A stretch of DNA of 23,888 nucleotides. Source: Irineochytrium annulatum (Eukaryota; Chytridiomycota; Chytridiomycetes; Chytridiales; Chytridiaceae). The notes under the pieces were generated by a model. That model saw nothing but the letters and a program-made list of their open reading frames with translations, made no database searches and was not told the origin of the DNA. Location: positions 1 through 23,888 of the forward strand of contig JADGJL010000359.1 in NCBI GenBank assembly GCA_027600665.1, written 5' to 3'. Shown in pieces: positions 8,485-17,631 of the stretch. Numbering within the stretch: position 1 is the first letter of the stretch; every line of letters starts with the position of its first letter. The position numbers and the translations under genes were made by a program.

Positions 8485-10070
8485 ATGACCCGCTTCTTCA
8501 ATGACACCGCCCGCGACTCGTCCTCCTCCGACACAGACTCCACGGCCTCCTCATCATCATCATCATCATCATCCCGTCCTTCCACCCCATCCCTCTGCAC
8601 CTGCGCCACCGATGCCCCTCCCGCCGCATCCCGATCCGCGCTCCCGCGGCAGCGCCACGCCCCCTTCGTCGCGCACCACGACGCGCTGTACCGCGCACTA
8701 GCCGAGCGATCCTGGAGCACGTGTCTCGCGGCGCTGAGGGACATGGAGAGGATCGAGAGCGGGGGGTTGCCTGTTAGTTGGAGGGGTGTGCTGGGGAGGG
8801 CGAGGGAGGCTGTCAGAGACGCGGTGGAGCGGGCACCTGAGGTATTAAAGAAAGCATTTACATTCGCTGCATTAGCCATGATATGATGCTAAGTGACGAA
8901 AATGCCCAGATGTCCAAGCAAGCACGACGCGATCTGTCGTCCACCGACGCCCGCGCCTTCACGACCCTCCTCCGCCGCGTGCCCGCACCCGCACCCTCAC
9001 CCGCATCCACCGACCCATCCTCACACGCCCCGGTTGATCCAGCCGTCGCGCTTCGCCTTGAGCGCGCAATCCTGAAGACCCCGCACGACCGCCTCGGCCT
9101 CGCCCGCATCCACCTCGAGTCCTTACCGGACGTCGATGCCCTGCTGCGGACGTACGCGCCGCCGCCCCTGCCGCCCCCGCTCGCGATCCGATGCCTCGAT
9201 CTGTCGCACTGCGGTCTCACGGCGCTGCCGGATCTGATGCCGACCTGGTGTGCGGGCGTGAGGCATCTGTCGTTGCGGGGGAACGCGTTGACGGCGTTGC
9301 CCGTGGGCGTGCTGGGGTTGACGCTTGACAGGCTGGATCTGGGCGGGAATCCGTTCCAGGGGGTGGGTGGTGCGGTCGTCAACGCTGGAGTATGGAGGAG
9401 ATGGTTCTGTGGGAGAGATGGAGCGACGGTTTTGGAGGGGAAAGCGAGGGTGAGGAGCTTGGTGGAGATCGGGATGGAGGTGTTGGTGAAGGGCGGGTGT
9501 CGTGTCGGTGGAGCGGAGGATGTGGATCAGGACATGGATGCGATGGCGCTGAATAAAGAGGGTGGCGATGCAGAAGATGAGGAGTCAGACGGCCCCGTCC
9601 TCCCCGCCGCGCTCTGGAGGCGCCTAGGCAGCGCGGTGAACTGCCTATGCTGCGGCCGTGTGGTCACGTTCGACCCGGAGGATCCGACGCAGGCGCCAGC
9701 GCGCTCTCCGGAGGACCTCCTACCGCCCGACTCGGGGGGTAGCCGCAGGAAAGAACTTCTTGAGCAGGCACGGGGCCGCGCTATCGAAGTCGTCGAGGAC
9801 CTGATTGTTGACGGTGGCCGCTTCATCCTGCCCGCATGCCCAGGATATCTGGAGAGGGTCGCTTCCGAGGGCGTCGTGAGCATCCGGAACGTCTTGTGCT
9901 CGCCCGCGTGCGCGGCGTTGCATCTCGGGCCCACGGGTGGGTGCCATTGTGGGATCTGCGTCGCGTGCAGACGGTATGACGGCATGAGGGAGGACGTGTT
10001 TGACGGGGCAAACTTCTTTCAGAGGTACGTGATGCCGCCGCATTTATTCTGGGCGAGGGGCGTCGCCTGA
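8485..10070 (+). CDS. Leucine-rich repeat protein with C-terminal cysteine cluster
   Basis: Two exons (8485-8841, 8910-10070) joined in phase 0 across a 68-nt intron (GTATTA donor, GCTAAG/GTGAC branch, CCCAG acceptor) give 505 residues. The N-terminus is Ser-rich (encoded by a TCA microsatellite). About 212-268 holds two to three LRRs (LDLSHCGLTALP, LSLRGNALTALP, LDLGGNPF). An acidic stretch follows near 330-345. The C-terminal third has two cysteine groups: CLCC at 364-367, and C449, C453, C464, C466, C469 and C472, with CHCGICVAC resembling a metal-binding site. LRRs usually bind protein partners; the cysteine module is not one I can name. The intron is supported by matching frames on both sides. 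Confidence 0.85.
8551..8573 (+). repeat. TCA trinucleotide microsatellite coding for poly-Ser
   Basis: Seven uninterrupted TCA units inside the first exon of the LRR gene give a run of serines; such tracts often vary in length between strains. Confidence 0.85.
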
Positions 10071-10105
10071 CTTTGGACATGTGGTGATACTGTAACTTGC
10101 AAGCA

Positions 10106-10111
10106 AATAAA
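10106..10111 (+). promoter_or_regulatory. Polyadenylation signal AATAAA of the LRR gene
   Basis: A canonical AATAAA 36 nt after the stop codon of the LRR gene; a second AATAAA follows near 10176. Confidence 0.55.
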
Positions 10112-10203
10112 CGCATTAATTACCGGCATTGTTGTCGTAAAATGCAAAAGCATTGTGCACGCCTTTGTTGGCCGAAATAAACACACTACGTGCTTTGTCT
10201 TAC

Positions 10204-10230
10204 AAAAAAAAAAAAGAATTTAAAAAAAAA
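10204..10230 (-). terminator. RNA polymerase III terminator after the tRNA
   Basis: On the tRNA strand a run of nine T lies 3 nt past the mature 3' end (10230-10222), with a backup run of twelve T at 10215-10204. T runs of this length end Pol III transcription. Confidence 0.85.
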
Positions 10231-10233
10231 CTG

Positions 10234-10318
10234 TCCCTCGGGCCTGGATCGAACAGGCTACCTCCTGATTACAATGCTCGCTTACAGTCAGATGCTCTAC
10301 CAGGTGAGCTACCGAGGG
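10234..10318 (-). tRNA. tRNA-Tyr (anticodon GUA) with 12-nt intron
   Basis: The 85-nt gene folds into a full cloverleaf of 73 nt after removal of a 12-nt intron. Acceptor arms CCCTCGG/CCGAGGG, D arm GCTC/GAGC, anticodon stem TCTGA/TCAGG, T arm GCCTG/CAGGC with loop TTCGATC, discriminator A. The anticodon loop reads CTGTAAA with GTA at 34-36. The intron follows position 37, the canonical eukaryotic site. C1-G72 is the pair known as the eukaryotic tyrosine identity element. An internal B box (GTTCGATCC) is present and CCA is not encoded. The gene lies opposite to both neighbours. Confidence 0.95.
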
Positions 10319-10839
10319 GAGATGTCTTTTTCGAACAAATTTGCCGTTATGTACTAAGAGCGTTTGGGTCGGGCCAAACGCGATATGCAGCGCTGATGAC
10401 TGGTTAAGAGTAATGGAGGGCGTCCGCTGGCGCGCATTGCCTGCATGACAGTGGGGATGTATTCATGATAAGAATATTTTCTTCATATTTGAATAATCAT
10501 CATCGAGCCTCGCCTAGCAAATCCATTCCCTGGACCGACGATGAGCTTATATTATAATCTTGCCACATGATAAAAAAAAAATGAAGGGCCTGCGCGTCAT
10601 CAACAAATATGGAACAAACACAGAGTGGATAAACGGGGTAAGCACCGATCGGGAAAACCATATAAGACCAGATGACATTGGTGGTCAGTGAGCCACCATA
10701 CCAGCAAGAATTACGTAGAGTTGTGTCATGCATATGGCATGGCAGTTGTTATCCAGGATAGCAGGTGCTGGCCACGTAGAAACAACATCGCCGATTGGGC
10801 CTTGGCGCCTGTAAGGTTTAAAAGCCGTGGCCCACGATT

Positions 10840-10865
10840 CCACGTCAGCGAGTTTATTGACGTGG
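10840..10865. promoter_or_regulatory. Inverted pair of CCACGTCA/TGACGTGG sites
   Basis: CCACGTCA (10840-10847) and TGACGTGG (10858-10865) form a perfect inverted repeat around a 10-nt spacer, about 450 nt before the kinase start. TGACGTG is a typical bZIP (CRE/ATF or Hac1-like) core, so a bound bZIP factor is plausible. No experiment supports it here. Confidence 0.4.
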
Positions 10866-11308
10866 AAGATGGCGTCACGATTTGAGAAATGTGAAAGTCA
10901 GTCGGGCTCGCTCGGCACAGCAGGCCGGAGATCATGGCGGAGTCCCGCCTTTCGCCGGTGTTTTCATTCTCAGCCAGCCGCAGTTTATCCGCTCCCCTTC
11001 CCCGCTATTCCTCCATGAGAATTGAGTTTCTCCATTTCTAAGGTTGCTGGCAGAGCCGATGCGATGCGATCCACACGACATTCACACGGCTTTTCTCAGC
11101 GTGCCTTTACCCGTGCGCGTGTGATAAGAGGCTGCGGATTCCCCTCAAAGATGCGACCAAGAAATTAAGACTGGATTACTGGCCCGAGCTCCGCTCCCCA
11201 GCCCGCAATTGCAGCCCGCGTCCGCCCCCGCCATCCCATCCCCACCCTTTAAGACTCCCGCAGACGCCCCAACCACCAACCCATCCCACCATCGACCAAC
11301 ACGCTGCC

Positions 11309-12712
11309 ATGCCGTCCTCGTCCCTGCTATCGCCCCCGCCCTCCTATCAGAGGTCGGCCTCGGCGTCCTCGATGTCGTCAGTGTCGTCCCACCTTTCCTC
11401 GGCTTCCACCTTGTTCGACCCCGCGCATCCTCACGAGCACCACCACGGCCCTAAACGCTCCCCGACGCCCCCACCTTCCCCTCCTCACCTCGCCGTCAAG
11501 CGTCAGCAGCAGCCCGCGTCGGCCGCGACCGAGACCTTCTTCGACACCTCCGATGAGGTCACCCGCGACGCCAAGCTTGAGCCGAATGAGCGCCGCGCCC
11601 GCGCTGCCGTCCGACACGCGCTACGCAACTGCCGGCATATGGACGACTACTCCGTCACGGCCATCGTCGGTTTCGGCTCCAACGGCGTCGTTCTTTCGGC
11701 CATCGACCACTCCCATCACTCTCACCGGAGAAGGGCCGTGGCCGTGAAGATCATCTATAAGACCTTCTCCAACGCCTCATCATCACACCCCAGCGGCCTG
11801 CCCAACGAGATCGCCATCCTCGACGCCATCTCCCAGTCGTGCCCCCACCCCAACATCCTCTCGCACCTCAACTCCTGGTCCGACGATCGGAATCACTACC
11901 TCGTCACCGAGCTCCACGGCGTCAACCCGCACCCGATCCCTTTCACCGATACCGAAGACGACGACGCCTGCCGGCCCCTCGACTTTGTTAACCCGCGCCG
12001 CGGCCGAACCGAGCACATCCCCGTCTCCGTCGGCTCGTCAGACCTATGGTCCTGGTCCCTCATCCAATCCCAGCGCCCAACCACCACCGGCGCCGACTTC
12101 CACCTCCCGCACGTCGCCTACGCCCTCAACCCCCCACCCCTGGCCTCCTGCCGCCTCATCTTCGCCCAGCTCGCCTCCGCCCTCCGACACCTCCACGCCG
12201 CCGGCGTCGCCCACGGCGACATCAAGGAGGAGAATGTCCTCATCTCGACCCTGAACGGCGGCGCTGACGCGCCCGAGGTGAAGCTGGCCGACTTTGGTCA
12301 CGCCGACGCCCCCACGATCGCGCACCCGGACGCGCTCGCGAGGATCAGGAAGTACGGCACCCAGGAGATGACGCCGCCCGAGCTGCTGGTCAACCTCGCC
12401 TCGAGGAACGGCGCCAGGGGTTACGTCGAGACGGCCGACCCGTTCCCGGCGGACGTCTTCGCGGCCGGGTTGGTGCTGTACAGCCTGCTTCACGGTCCCG
12501 GTTGTCTCCCCGCCGCCGTGCACGAGACTGTCAGGGAGGGGAAGCCGTTGAAGGTCGCCAGTGGTGGGATGTACCCGCTGGGGCAGTTGAGGGGCGATTT
12601 GGATAAGGAGGGTTTGGATCTGTTGAGAAAGATGACGGCCGTCGATGCCAAGAAGAGGGCGACGATGGAGGAGGTGGTGGCGCATCCTTGGGTCAAGGGA
12701 ATTTTGGCTTGA
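11309..12712 (+). CDS. Serine/threonine protein kinase, intronless
   Basis: A 467-residue kinase in a single exon. A Ser/Pro/His-rich N-terminus (1-110) precedes the catalytic domain. The glycine loop is GFGSNG at 121-126, the ATP lysine K147 (VAVK), the probable helix-C glutamate E167, the catalytic loop HGDIKEEN at 302-309 (D304, N309), DFG at 328-330, PPE at 356-358 and D382. The usual HRD arginine is glycine, so control by activation-loop phosphorylation is probably weak or absent, while the catalytic residues are intact. An acidic insert of about 70 residues lies after the hinge (about 206-278). The HGDIKEENVL sequence resembles kinases of the PIM/PASK or Ran1-like groups, but I cannot assign an ortholog. 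Start chosen at the first ATG after the TTTAAG-containing upstream region. Confidence 0.92.
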   Translation: MPSSSLLSPPPSYQRSASASSMSSVSSHLSSASTLFDPAHPHEHHHGPKRSPTPPPSPPHLAVKRQQQPASAATETFFDTSDEVTRDAKLEPNERRARAAVRHALRNCRHMDDYSVTAIVGFGSNGVVLSAIDHSHHSHRRRAVAVKIIYKTFSNASSSHPSGLPNEIAILDAISQSCPHPNILSHLNSWSDDRNHYLVTELHGVNPHPIPFTDTEDDDACRPLDFVNPRRGRTEHIPVSVGSSDLWSWSLIQSQRPTTTGADFHLPHVAYALNPPPLASCRLIFAQLASALRHLHAAGVAHGDIKEENVLISTLNGGADAPEVKLADFGHADAPTIAHPDALARIRKYGTQEMTPPELLVNLASRNGARGYVETADPFPADVFAAGLVLYSLLHGPGCLPAAVHETVREGKPLKVASGGMYPLGQLRGDLDKEGLDLLRKMTAVDAKKRATMEEVVAHPWVKGILA

Positions 12713-12921
12713 TTATTAAGTTACGGAACAATTGTTCATCATCGGCGCTCATAGATTCTTAATTTGGTTTGGTACTCCACCTAGTTTTTTTAAGTCTTAT
12801 GCACACAGTCTATTGCACTTGTAGTATATCGCATCTCTACGATCTATAATACAATGGATCTTCTCTCATGAAACAACTTGTTGTTGCAGAAGCATGTGGA
12901 ATGTAAAAGCCTCATAGTCAA

Positions 12922-12951
12922 TGAGGCGTAAACAGTTGAGGCGTAAACAGT
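12922..12951. repeat. Tandem 15-nt repeat TGAGGCGTAAACAGT x2
   Basis: Two exact adjacent copies in the spacer upstream of RPL2. The core GTAAACA matches a forkhead binding core (GTAAACA), so a duplicated forkhead site is one reading; slippage without function is another. Confidence 0.7.
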
Positions 12952-13345
12952 TTAGAGGAAGTGTCAGCATGAGAGCATCATGAGGGTCGCGCTATTCTCA
13001 GGGACTACAGCTGCGAGCACAGCCGTGTTGGCTTCGTTGAAGTTGCTGGCTCACAATTCGATTAACGTTATGCTGTTATTATCAACACTTGCTCTGGGCT
13101 TTAGCGATGTGTGTTGAATTGTTGACGGCGTAACATATGCTAATGAATTGATGAAAGAAAAGAAGCGCGAATGGTATATTCACAAAATGGTAGCAACAGG
13201 CAGCTATTTCCTACTACGAGGCGGAAGATTCGGTGATTTTATCACAAAGAAGAGAGAGGGTATGCTAAGGGCCAAACTGCGCCACGTCCTGTGCTCTTGG
13301 TTTTTTGCCTTGATACCCGTTCCGTCTTTTTCAACTAAGTCCTGA

Positions 13346-13590
13346 GTGAGTGACCGCGCGAACAGCGGCAGCCGAGGATCTGGACGGCGGGGGCAGGCGT
13401 GGGACGTGGTGGACGGCTTCTTAAGCAATGGGCTGATGATTGCAGAAAGGAGGACTTGAGTCGCGGTGGAGATGTCGAGGGTTGTGGAGGTGGACCCGCC
13501 GCCCAGGGACCGTTGCATCTGGGACGACCACTTCCCTTGCGGAATCGCGAAAGGGCGTGTGACTGATCGCCGGCTTCTTTCTCTCTGCAG
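13346..13590 (+). other. Probable 245-nt intron in the RPL2 5'UTR
   Basis: GTGAGT at 13346 and a strong acceptor TTCTTTCTCTCTGCAG ending at 13590, only 3 nt before the RPL2 ATG, with a CTGAT branch-like site near 13563. Long leader introns are common in fungal ribosomal protein genes. The donor is the best candidate but not proven. Confidence 0.5.
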
Positions 13591-13593
13591 GAA

Positions 13594-14279
13594 ATGGGTC
13601 GTGTCATCCGTGCTCAGCGTAAGGGTGCTGGCGGCATCTTCAAGGCCCACGTCAAGAAGCGCCAGGGCGCCGCCCGGTACCGCGCCCTCGACTTCGCCGA
13701 GCGCCACGGCTACATCCGCGGCATTGTTCGGGAGATCGTCCACGACGCTGGCCGCGGCGCGCCCTTGGCCAAGGTCGTCTTCAGGGACCCTTACCGCTTC
13801 AAGCAGAGGGAGGAGACGTTCATCGCCACGGAGGGTCTGTTCACGGGACAGTTCGTGTACGCCGGGAAGAAGGGTGCGTTGAATCCTCCTGTTTTCTGGA
13901 AGGAAAGGATGGACTTGGGGGCTGACCGTTATTGGTTGGTTATTTTTTTTCAATAGCCACTTTGGCCGTCGGCAACGTCCTCCCCGTCGGCTCCATGCCC
14001 GAGGGTACGATCATCAACAACGTCGAGTCCCGCATCGGCGACCGCGGCTCCCTCGCGCGCGTCTCCGGCAACTACGCCACCATCATCGGCCACAACCCCG
14101 ACGACAACAAGACGCGCATCAAGCTCCCCTCGGGCGCGAAGAAGCTCCTCTCGTCCGACTGCCGTGCGACCGTCGGCATCGTCGCCGGCGGTGGGCGTAT
14201 CGACAAGCCCCTCCTGAAGGCCGGTGCCGCCCACCACAAGTACAGGGTCAAGAGGAACTGCTGGCCCAAGACGCGTGGT

Positions 14280-14311
<32 letters not shown>

Positions 14312-14441
14312 TGGTGGTAACCACCAGCACATCGGTCACGCCTCCACCGTGTCGAGGTACGCGCCCGCGGGTCAGAAGGTCGGTCTCATCGCCGCGAGGA
14401 GGACCGGTCTGCTCCGGGGTTCGAAGAAGGTCAAGGAGTAA
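13594..14441 (+). CDS. RPL2: 60S ribosomal protein uL2 (L2/L8)
   Basis: A component of the large ribosomal subunit beside the peptidyl-transferase centre, needed for subunit association and tRNA binding. Two exons (13594-13873, 13957-14441) give 254 residues, the same length as yeast Rpl2. The start [13 protein letters not shown] and the family signature [18 protein letters not shown] are present; the latter includes the histidine known to be important in the centre. The single coding intron (83 nt, GTGCGT donor, CTGAC branch, CAATAG acceptor) splits the codon after YAGKK, giving KKATLAVGN, which matches the family. An AATAAA lies 223 nt after the stop. Strong preference for C/G third positions fits a highly expressed gene. 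Confidence 0.98.
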
Positions 14442-15457
14442 AGAACAAATCCATGGCTTCTCTTTCGCCCGCAAACGCTCTTGTCCTTTCTCGCTCGTCG
14501 GTGACGCCCGTGTTATCATTACTGTTCCTGCATGTGTGCCGGGTTGTTTTTGGCGGACGGGTCCCTGTTTGTTATTTGTTTCTTTATTTGGTTGTTGGGG
14601 TTGGAGGGATGGTGTCGGGTTGGTTGAGGATGGTTGGCAGCGGGGGGTTATCCCGCTTTACATAATAAAGTGGATAAGCATAAAAAGTGGAGTGTGGAAG
14701 GGTGAAGCACACCGACCCAAAATTGCAACTTCGAGAGCTTTCCGTAAGCCCGTAAATATCCGTCCTGATATTCCCAATATTTCACTCACTTTTATTTTTG
14801 TTTCCTTGTGCATGAGCACATGCATTTTTTCGCCTGGCCGCAGACAATCAGCCGCAGAACACTGCGATCTTCTGCCAATTGTTACTGAAGGCATTTACAC
14901 TTCCCGCTTCGTGCCTTGACAAGAACGGTTGGTCCCAGGCAGGCATATCCAAACTAATACACGCTGGCCCGCCTAAATCGCGGGTAGAAACAATCTCCAT
15001 CCTTCTCAATGATAACGTGGCCGATACTGCAGCCGTAACCGTCCGGTTAACACATTGCGCTCGCCGCACTACTCTACATGCCGCGCTCCGGCTTAACGCA
15101 GATGGTGTTCGGGGTAGGTAGGGTCGGCATTGATCGACGCGGTGATCTTCTGTCGTTGGGTGAACGCGTCTATCTCTCATCGGTAAACAAACTTAGGCGA
15201 CCACACCCCACGCGCGCGGCCCTCGACCGTCGCCAGGCCCCTGATCGCGTTAGGCACCCCTTCGGCCGGAACCGACTCTCGTTACGACAGAACGCGTCCG
15301 CACTCAGCTCGCACGAGCACCAACCGCAACCTTCGTCGACCCGCTGGCTCGCGTCTCCCGAACACCTTTCATACGACCCCGCGACCGCCGTGCATCGACA
15401 CCACCACCCCCATCATCCTTCAATCCCTCACCGCGGTCATCCCCACACTACCCCACC
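14442..15457. other. Intergenic region between RPL2 and the cyclin gene
   Basis: It begins with the RPL2 3'UTR (AATAAA at 14664-14669), continues through an AT-rich stretch, and ends in a C-rich leader typical of fungal 5'UTRs upstream of the cyclin ATG. The open frames inside have no coding bias and no recognised content. Confidence 0.65.
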
Positions 15458-16827
15458 ATGCCCGTCACGTATTCGAGCGCGGCCCTCTGCCCCGACCTCG
15501 TGACGCCGTCGGATCCATCCATCTCGGCCGTCGTCTACAGTCGTCGGCGCGCCCTGGAGGACGCCCAGGAGGCGTACTCCGAGCGGAAGATGACGGCCCT
15601 CCTTCACGGGCCGGGACTTCCCTCGCCCACGGACGTCGCCGCGTTCGTCGCGTCCTTCGTCTGTGAGCGCGGTCACCCGGGGGGCTGCCCTGTGGATGTG
15701 TTGACGCCTGCTGTCGACAGCATGATGCGCTTGAGCCACCCGGTGAGTAAGGTTTTTGAGAACGCGGTTGGCGACTGAAAAAAAAAGGGCTAACCTTTTT
15801 GCGCGTTGATAGTGGCGAGCCGAGGTCCATGTCGCCCTATGGTACGTCGAGAGTATGTTCGTGCTCGGCATCGCGGCCCCGTTCGGGAACTACGAGCTGA
15901 TTGTCGTCACATTAATGATCGCGAGAAAAATGCTCGACGACCAGTAAGCGCTGTTGGCGATGACGCCAGCTAAACTATATGTTACAGCTACTCCGGTCTT
16001 GCCTTCTGGAGCGCGGTATCGGGCATACCAGCGGCGACTTTACGGTTGGCGGAGGTAATTTACCATGTTTACTTATTCGCAGTCTTAGGTAGTGGAAGTC
16101 ATCTAAATTGTGTTGAAAGCTGTTCTGCCTGAAGGCGCTGGCGTACGACGTTACGATCCCGCGCGAGCGGTTTGAATTGTGGCTTGTCCACCTTCAAGTC
16201 GAGTACTACTACTGGCTCGGCAACCGGCTACCGAGCATGGTTCCGCAGGGGACAACAGTCGGAACACTCGAGGCCGGCGAGGGCGCGCACGACGACGCTG
16301 AGCTTGAGGCCCACGACAACCAGGCTGAGGCTTTTGAGGGCCTTGCGGCGGTTGACGAGACGGGGTCCCAGGACCATAAGCTCGACGATGTGGCTACTGA
16401 AGATGTCGAGCACGTCCTCGCAGGCGAGGACCATGACGGCAACGAGCAAGCAGCAAACGACGGCGACGACTCGAGAAGCTCCACGTCACACGCTTCACCT
16501 GAGGTGCGCGACGACAAGCCCGCGGATGTCCAAGACATCTCAACCGGCGGCGATCAAGTCGAGCTTAAAGTGGTCACCGCGACATACCCAAGCCCTGTGG
16601 CACAGGCTGCGTCGGAGGCCACGCTCGTCGATGCGTCCGAGCCGCCTGTCAGCCCCAAGATCTCCTTCAAGGACAAGTGCCGCGTCTATTTGGCGGCAGC
16701 GGAGGCGCGGCGTCAAGCCAGGCGGGAGGCCGTTAGCGCGCAGCTGCGGAAGACGAAAGCGGCGCTCATTGCTGCGTCAAAGACGATGGTGGGATGGGTG
16801 GGCAGGGTGGCGGGGACGACGGTGTGA
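15458..16827 (+). CDS. PCL/Pho80-like cyclin-domain protein with acidic tail
   Basis: Likely a regulatory partner of a cyclin-dependent kinase of the Pho85/CDK5 kind. Four exons (15458-15742, 15813-15943, 15988-16054, 16120-16827) give 396 residues; introns are 70, 44 and 65 nt with GTGAGT, GTAAGC and GTAATT donors and CTAA-type branches. The cyclin box lies at about 65-185: ALWYVESM near 103-110, then LMIARKMLDD at 129-138 and YSGLAFWSAVSGIP from 140, which match the conserved helices of PCL cyclins. It ends with RFELWLVHLQVEYYYW. The C-terminal 190 residues are acidic and probably disordered, then a basic Ala/Arg-rich helix (AAAEARRQARREA). Every exon junction keeps the frame, which supports the model. 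The exact cyclin subtype is not resolved. Confidence 0.86.
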
Positions 16828-17318
16828 GACGAGCATTAGTAGACTAGCATGTTCATTATCTATGCAAGACTGAGAATTTTAATAAAATGAGATTGATAGA
16901 GCACGAACCTGATGGTTGAATCTTTTATTCCTTTGCGTATATATAGCAAGCGACCGCAGACGCCGGGCACAACATTTAATCTTCTTTCATGCAAGATGCC
17001 CGAGGACGGACCGCTCCGTTCGAACTGCACCCATACACACATACGGTGACATGTCTCAACCGACATCCCAATCAACTTCCCGTCTTCGCGTCCCGCCCTG
17101 ATTGGGATGGCGCCACCGCCTCCATCAAGCCACACTCCGGCCATCCGACCTTCCAGATCGCCGCATCTCGAAGGCTCTCCAAGTTCACGGGCCCGCGCGT
17201 CCGGGCTTTCAAACGCGCTTCTTTCGCTTCTGGCCGCCTCAAGGCCCGCTCGAAAGTACTCCCGACTTCACCGCGACCATCCGCATCGCATTGCATCCTG
17301 TGCTCGGAACGAAAGCCA
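16828..17318. other. Intergenic region downstream of the cyclin gene
   Basis: AATAAA at 16881-16886 probably ends the cyclin transcript. The remainder is the upstream region of the small secreted protein gene. A frame open upstream of its ATG is not supported as coding. Confidence 0.6.
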
Positions 17319-17631
17319 ATGCACATGCATCGCCCCCGGTCGCTCATGCTGCTCGCCGTCCTTATCGCTGCATTACCTGCGTGGATTCAAGCCTACCCGG
17401 TGGCCGGGTGCGACCAGATGAACATCGGCGACGCGTGGCGACCGAGCGGGGGCATGATGGTGGAGACAGCGACGTGCTATCTGGTAAGACAACGAGCATG
17501 TTTCTTCGCTGTCCTGACAAACGGCGACAAACACACAGGTCGAATGCGAGCTGAACAACGCGGTCAGGCTGACGTGCTACGAGACCTGTTTAGAAAGGAG
17601 GGGGAAGATGGTGCATAACGCGCACTTGTGA
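17319..17631 (+). CDS. Small secreted cysteine-containing protein
   Basis: Unknown family. Exons 17319-17483 and 17539-17631, joined across a 55-nt intron (GTAAGA donor, CCTGAC branch, ACACAG acceptor), give 85 residues. A signal peptide is clear: basic start, then hydrophobic SLMLLAVLIAALPAW, with likely cleavage after IQA near residue 25. The mature chain of about 60 residues has five cysteines (C31, C53, C58, C68, C72) and ends CYETCLERRGKMVHNAHL. The odd cysteine number could mean one free thiol or dimerisation. The ATG at 17325 is an alternative start. Fungal proteins of this size and type include effectors, toxins and cell-wall peptides, but nothing here points to one of these. Confidence 0.75.

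Larger units (their letters stand above)
10071..11308. other. Intergenic region around the tRNA gene
   Basis: This holds the 3' flank of the LRR gene, the tRNA-Tyr gene, and the upstream region of the kinase gene. Apart from these and the inverted bZIP-like site at 10840-10865 I see no gene; the remaining open frames are short and without codon bias. Confidence 0.65.
12713..13593. other. Intergenic region between kinase and RPL2
   Basis: AT-rich 3' flank of the kinase, then the RPL2 promoter and 5'UTR. It holds a 15-nt tandem repeat (12922-12951) and a probable 5'UTR intron (13346-13590). No coding gene is supported. Confidence 0.65.

Noticed and set aside
13434..13566. A C/D-box snoRNA inside the RPL2 leader intron (TGATGA near 13434, CTGA near 13562)
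   Set aside because: The boxes are about 130 nt apart, the flanking stem is only 2-3 pairs, no C'/D' pair is evident, and the CTGA is better explained as the intron branch point.
14311..14919. Plus-strand frame overlapping the end of RPL2
   Set aside because: It starts within the RPL2 exon in another frame and runs through the AATAAA-containing 3' flank.
16172..16873. Long Arg/Thr-rich plus-strand frame over the cyclin tail
   Set aside because: Frame-shifted shadow of the acidic tail exon; the cyclin frame continues the conserved box without interruption.
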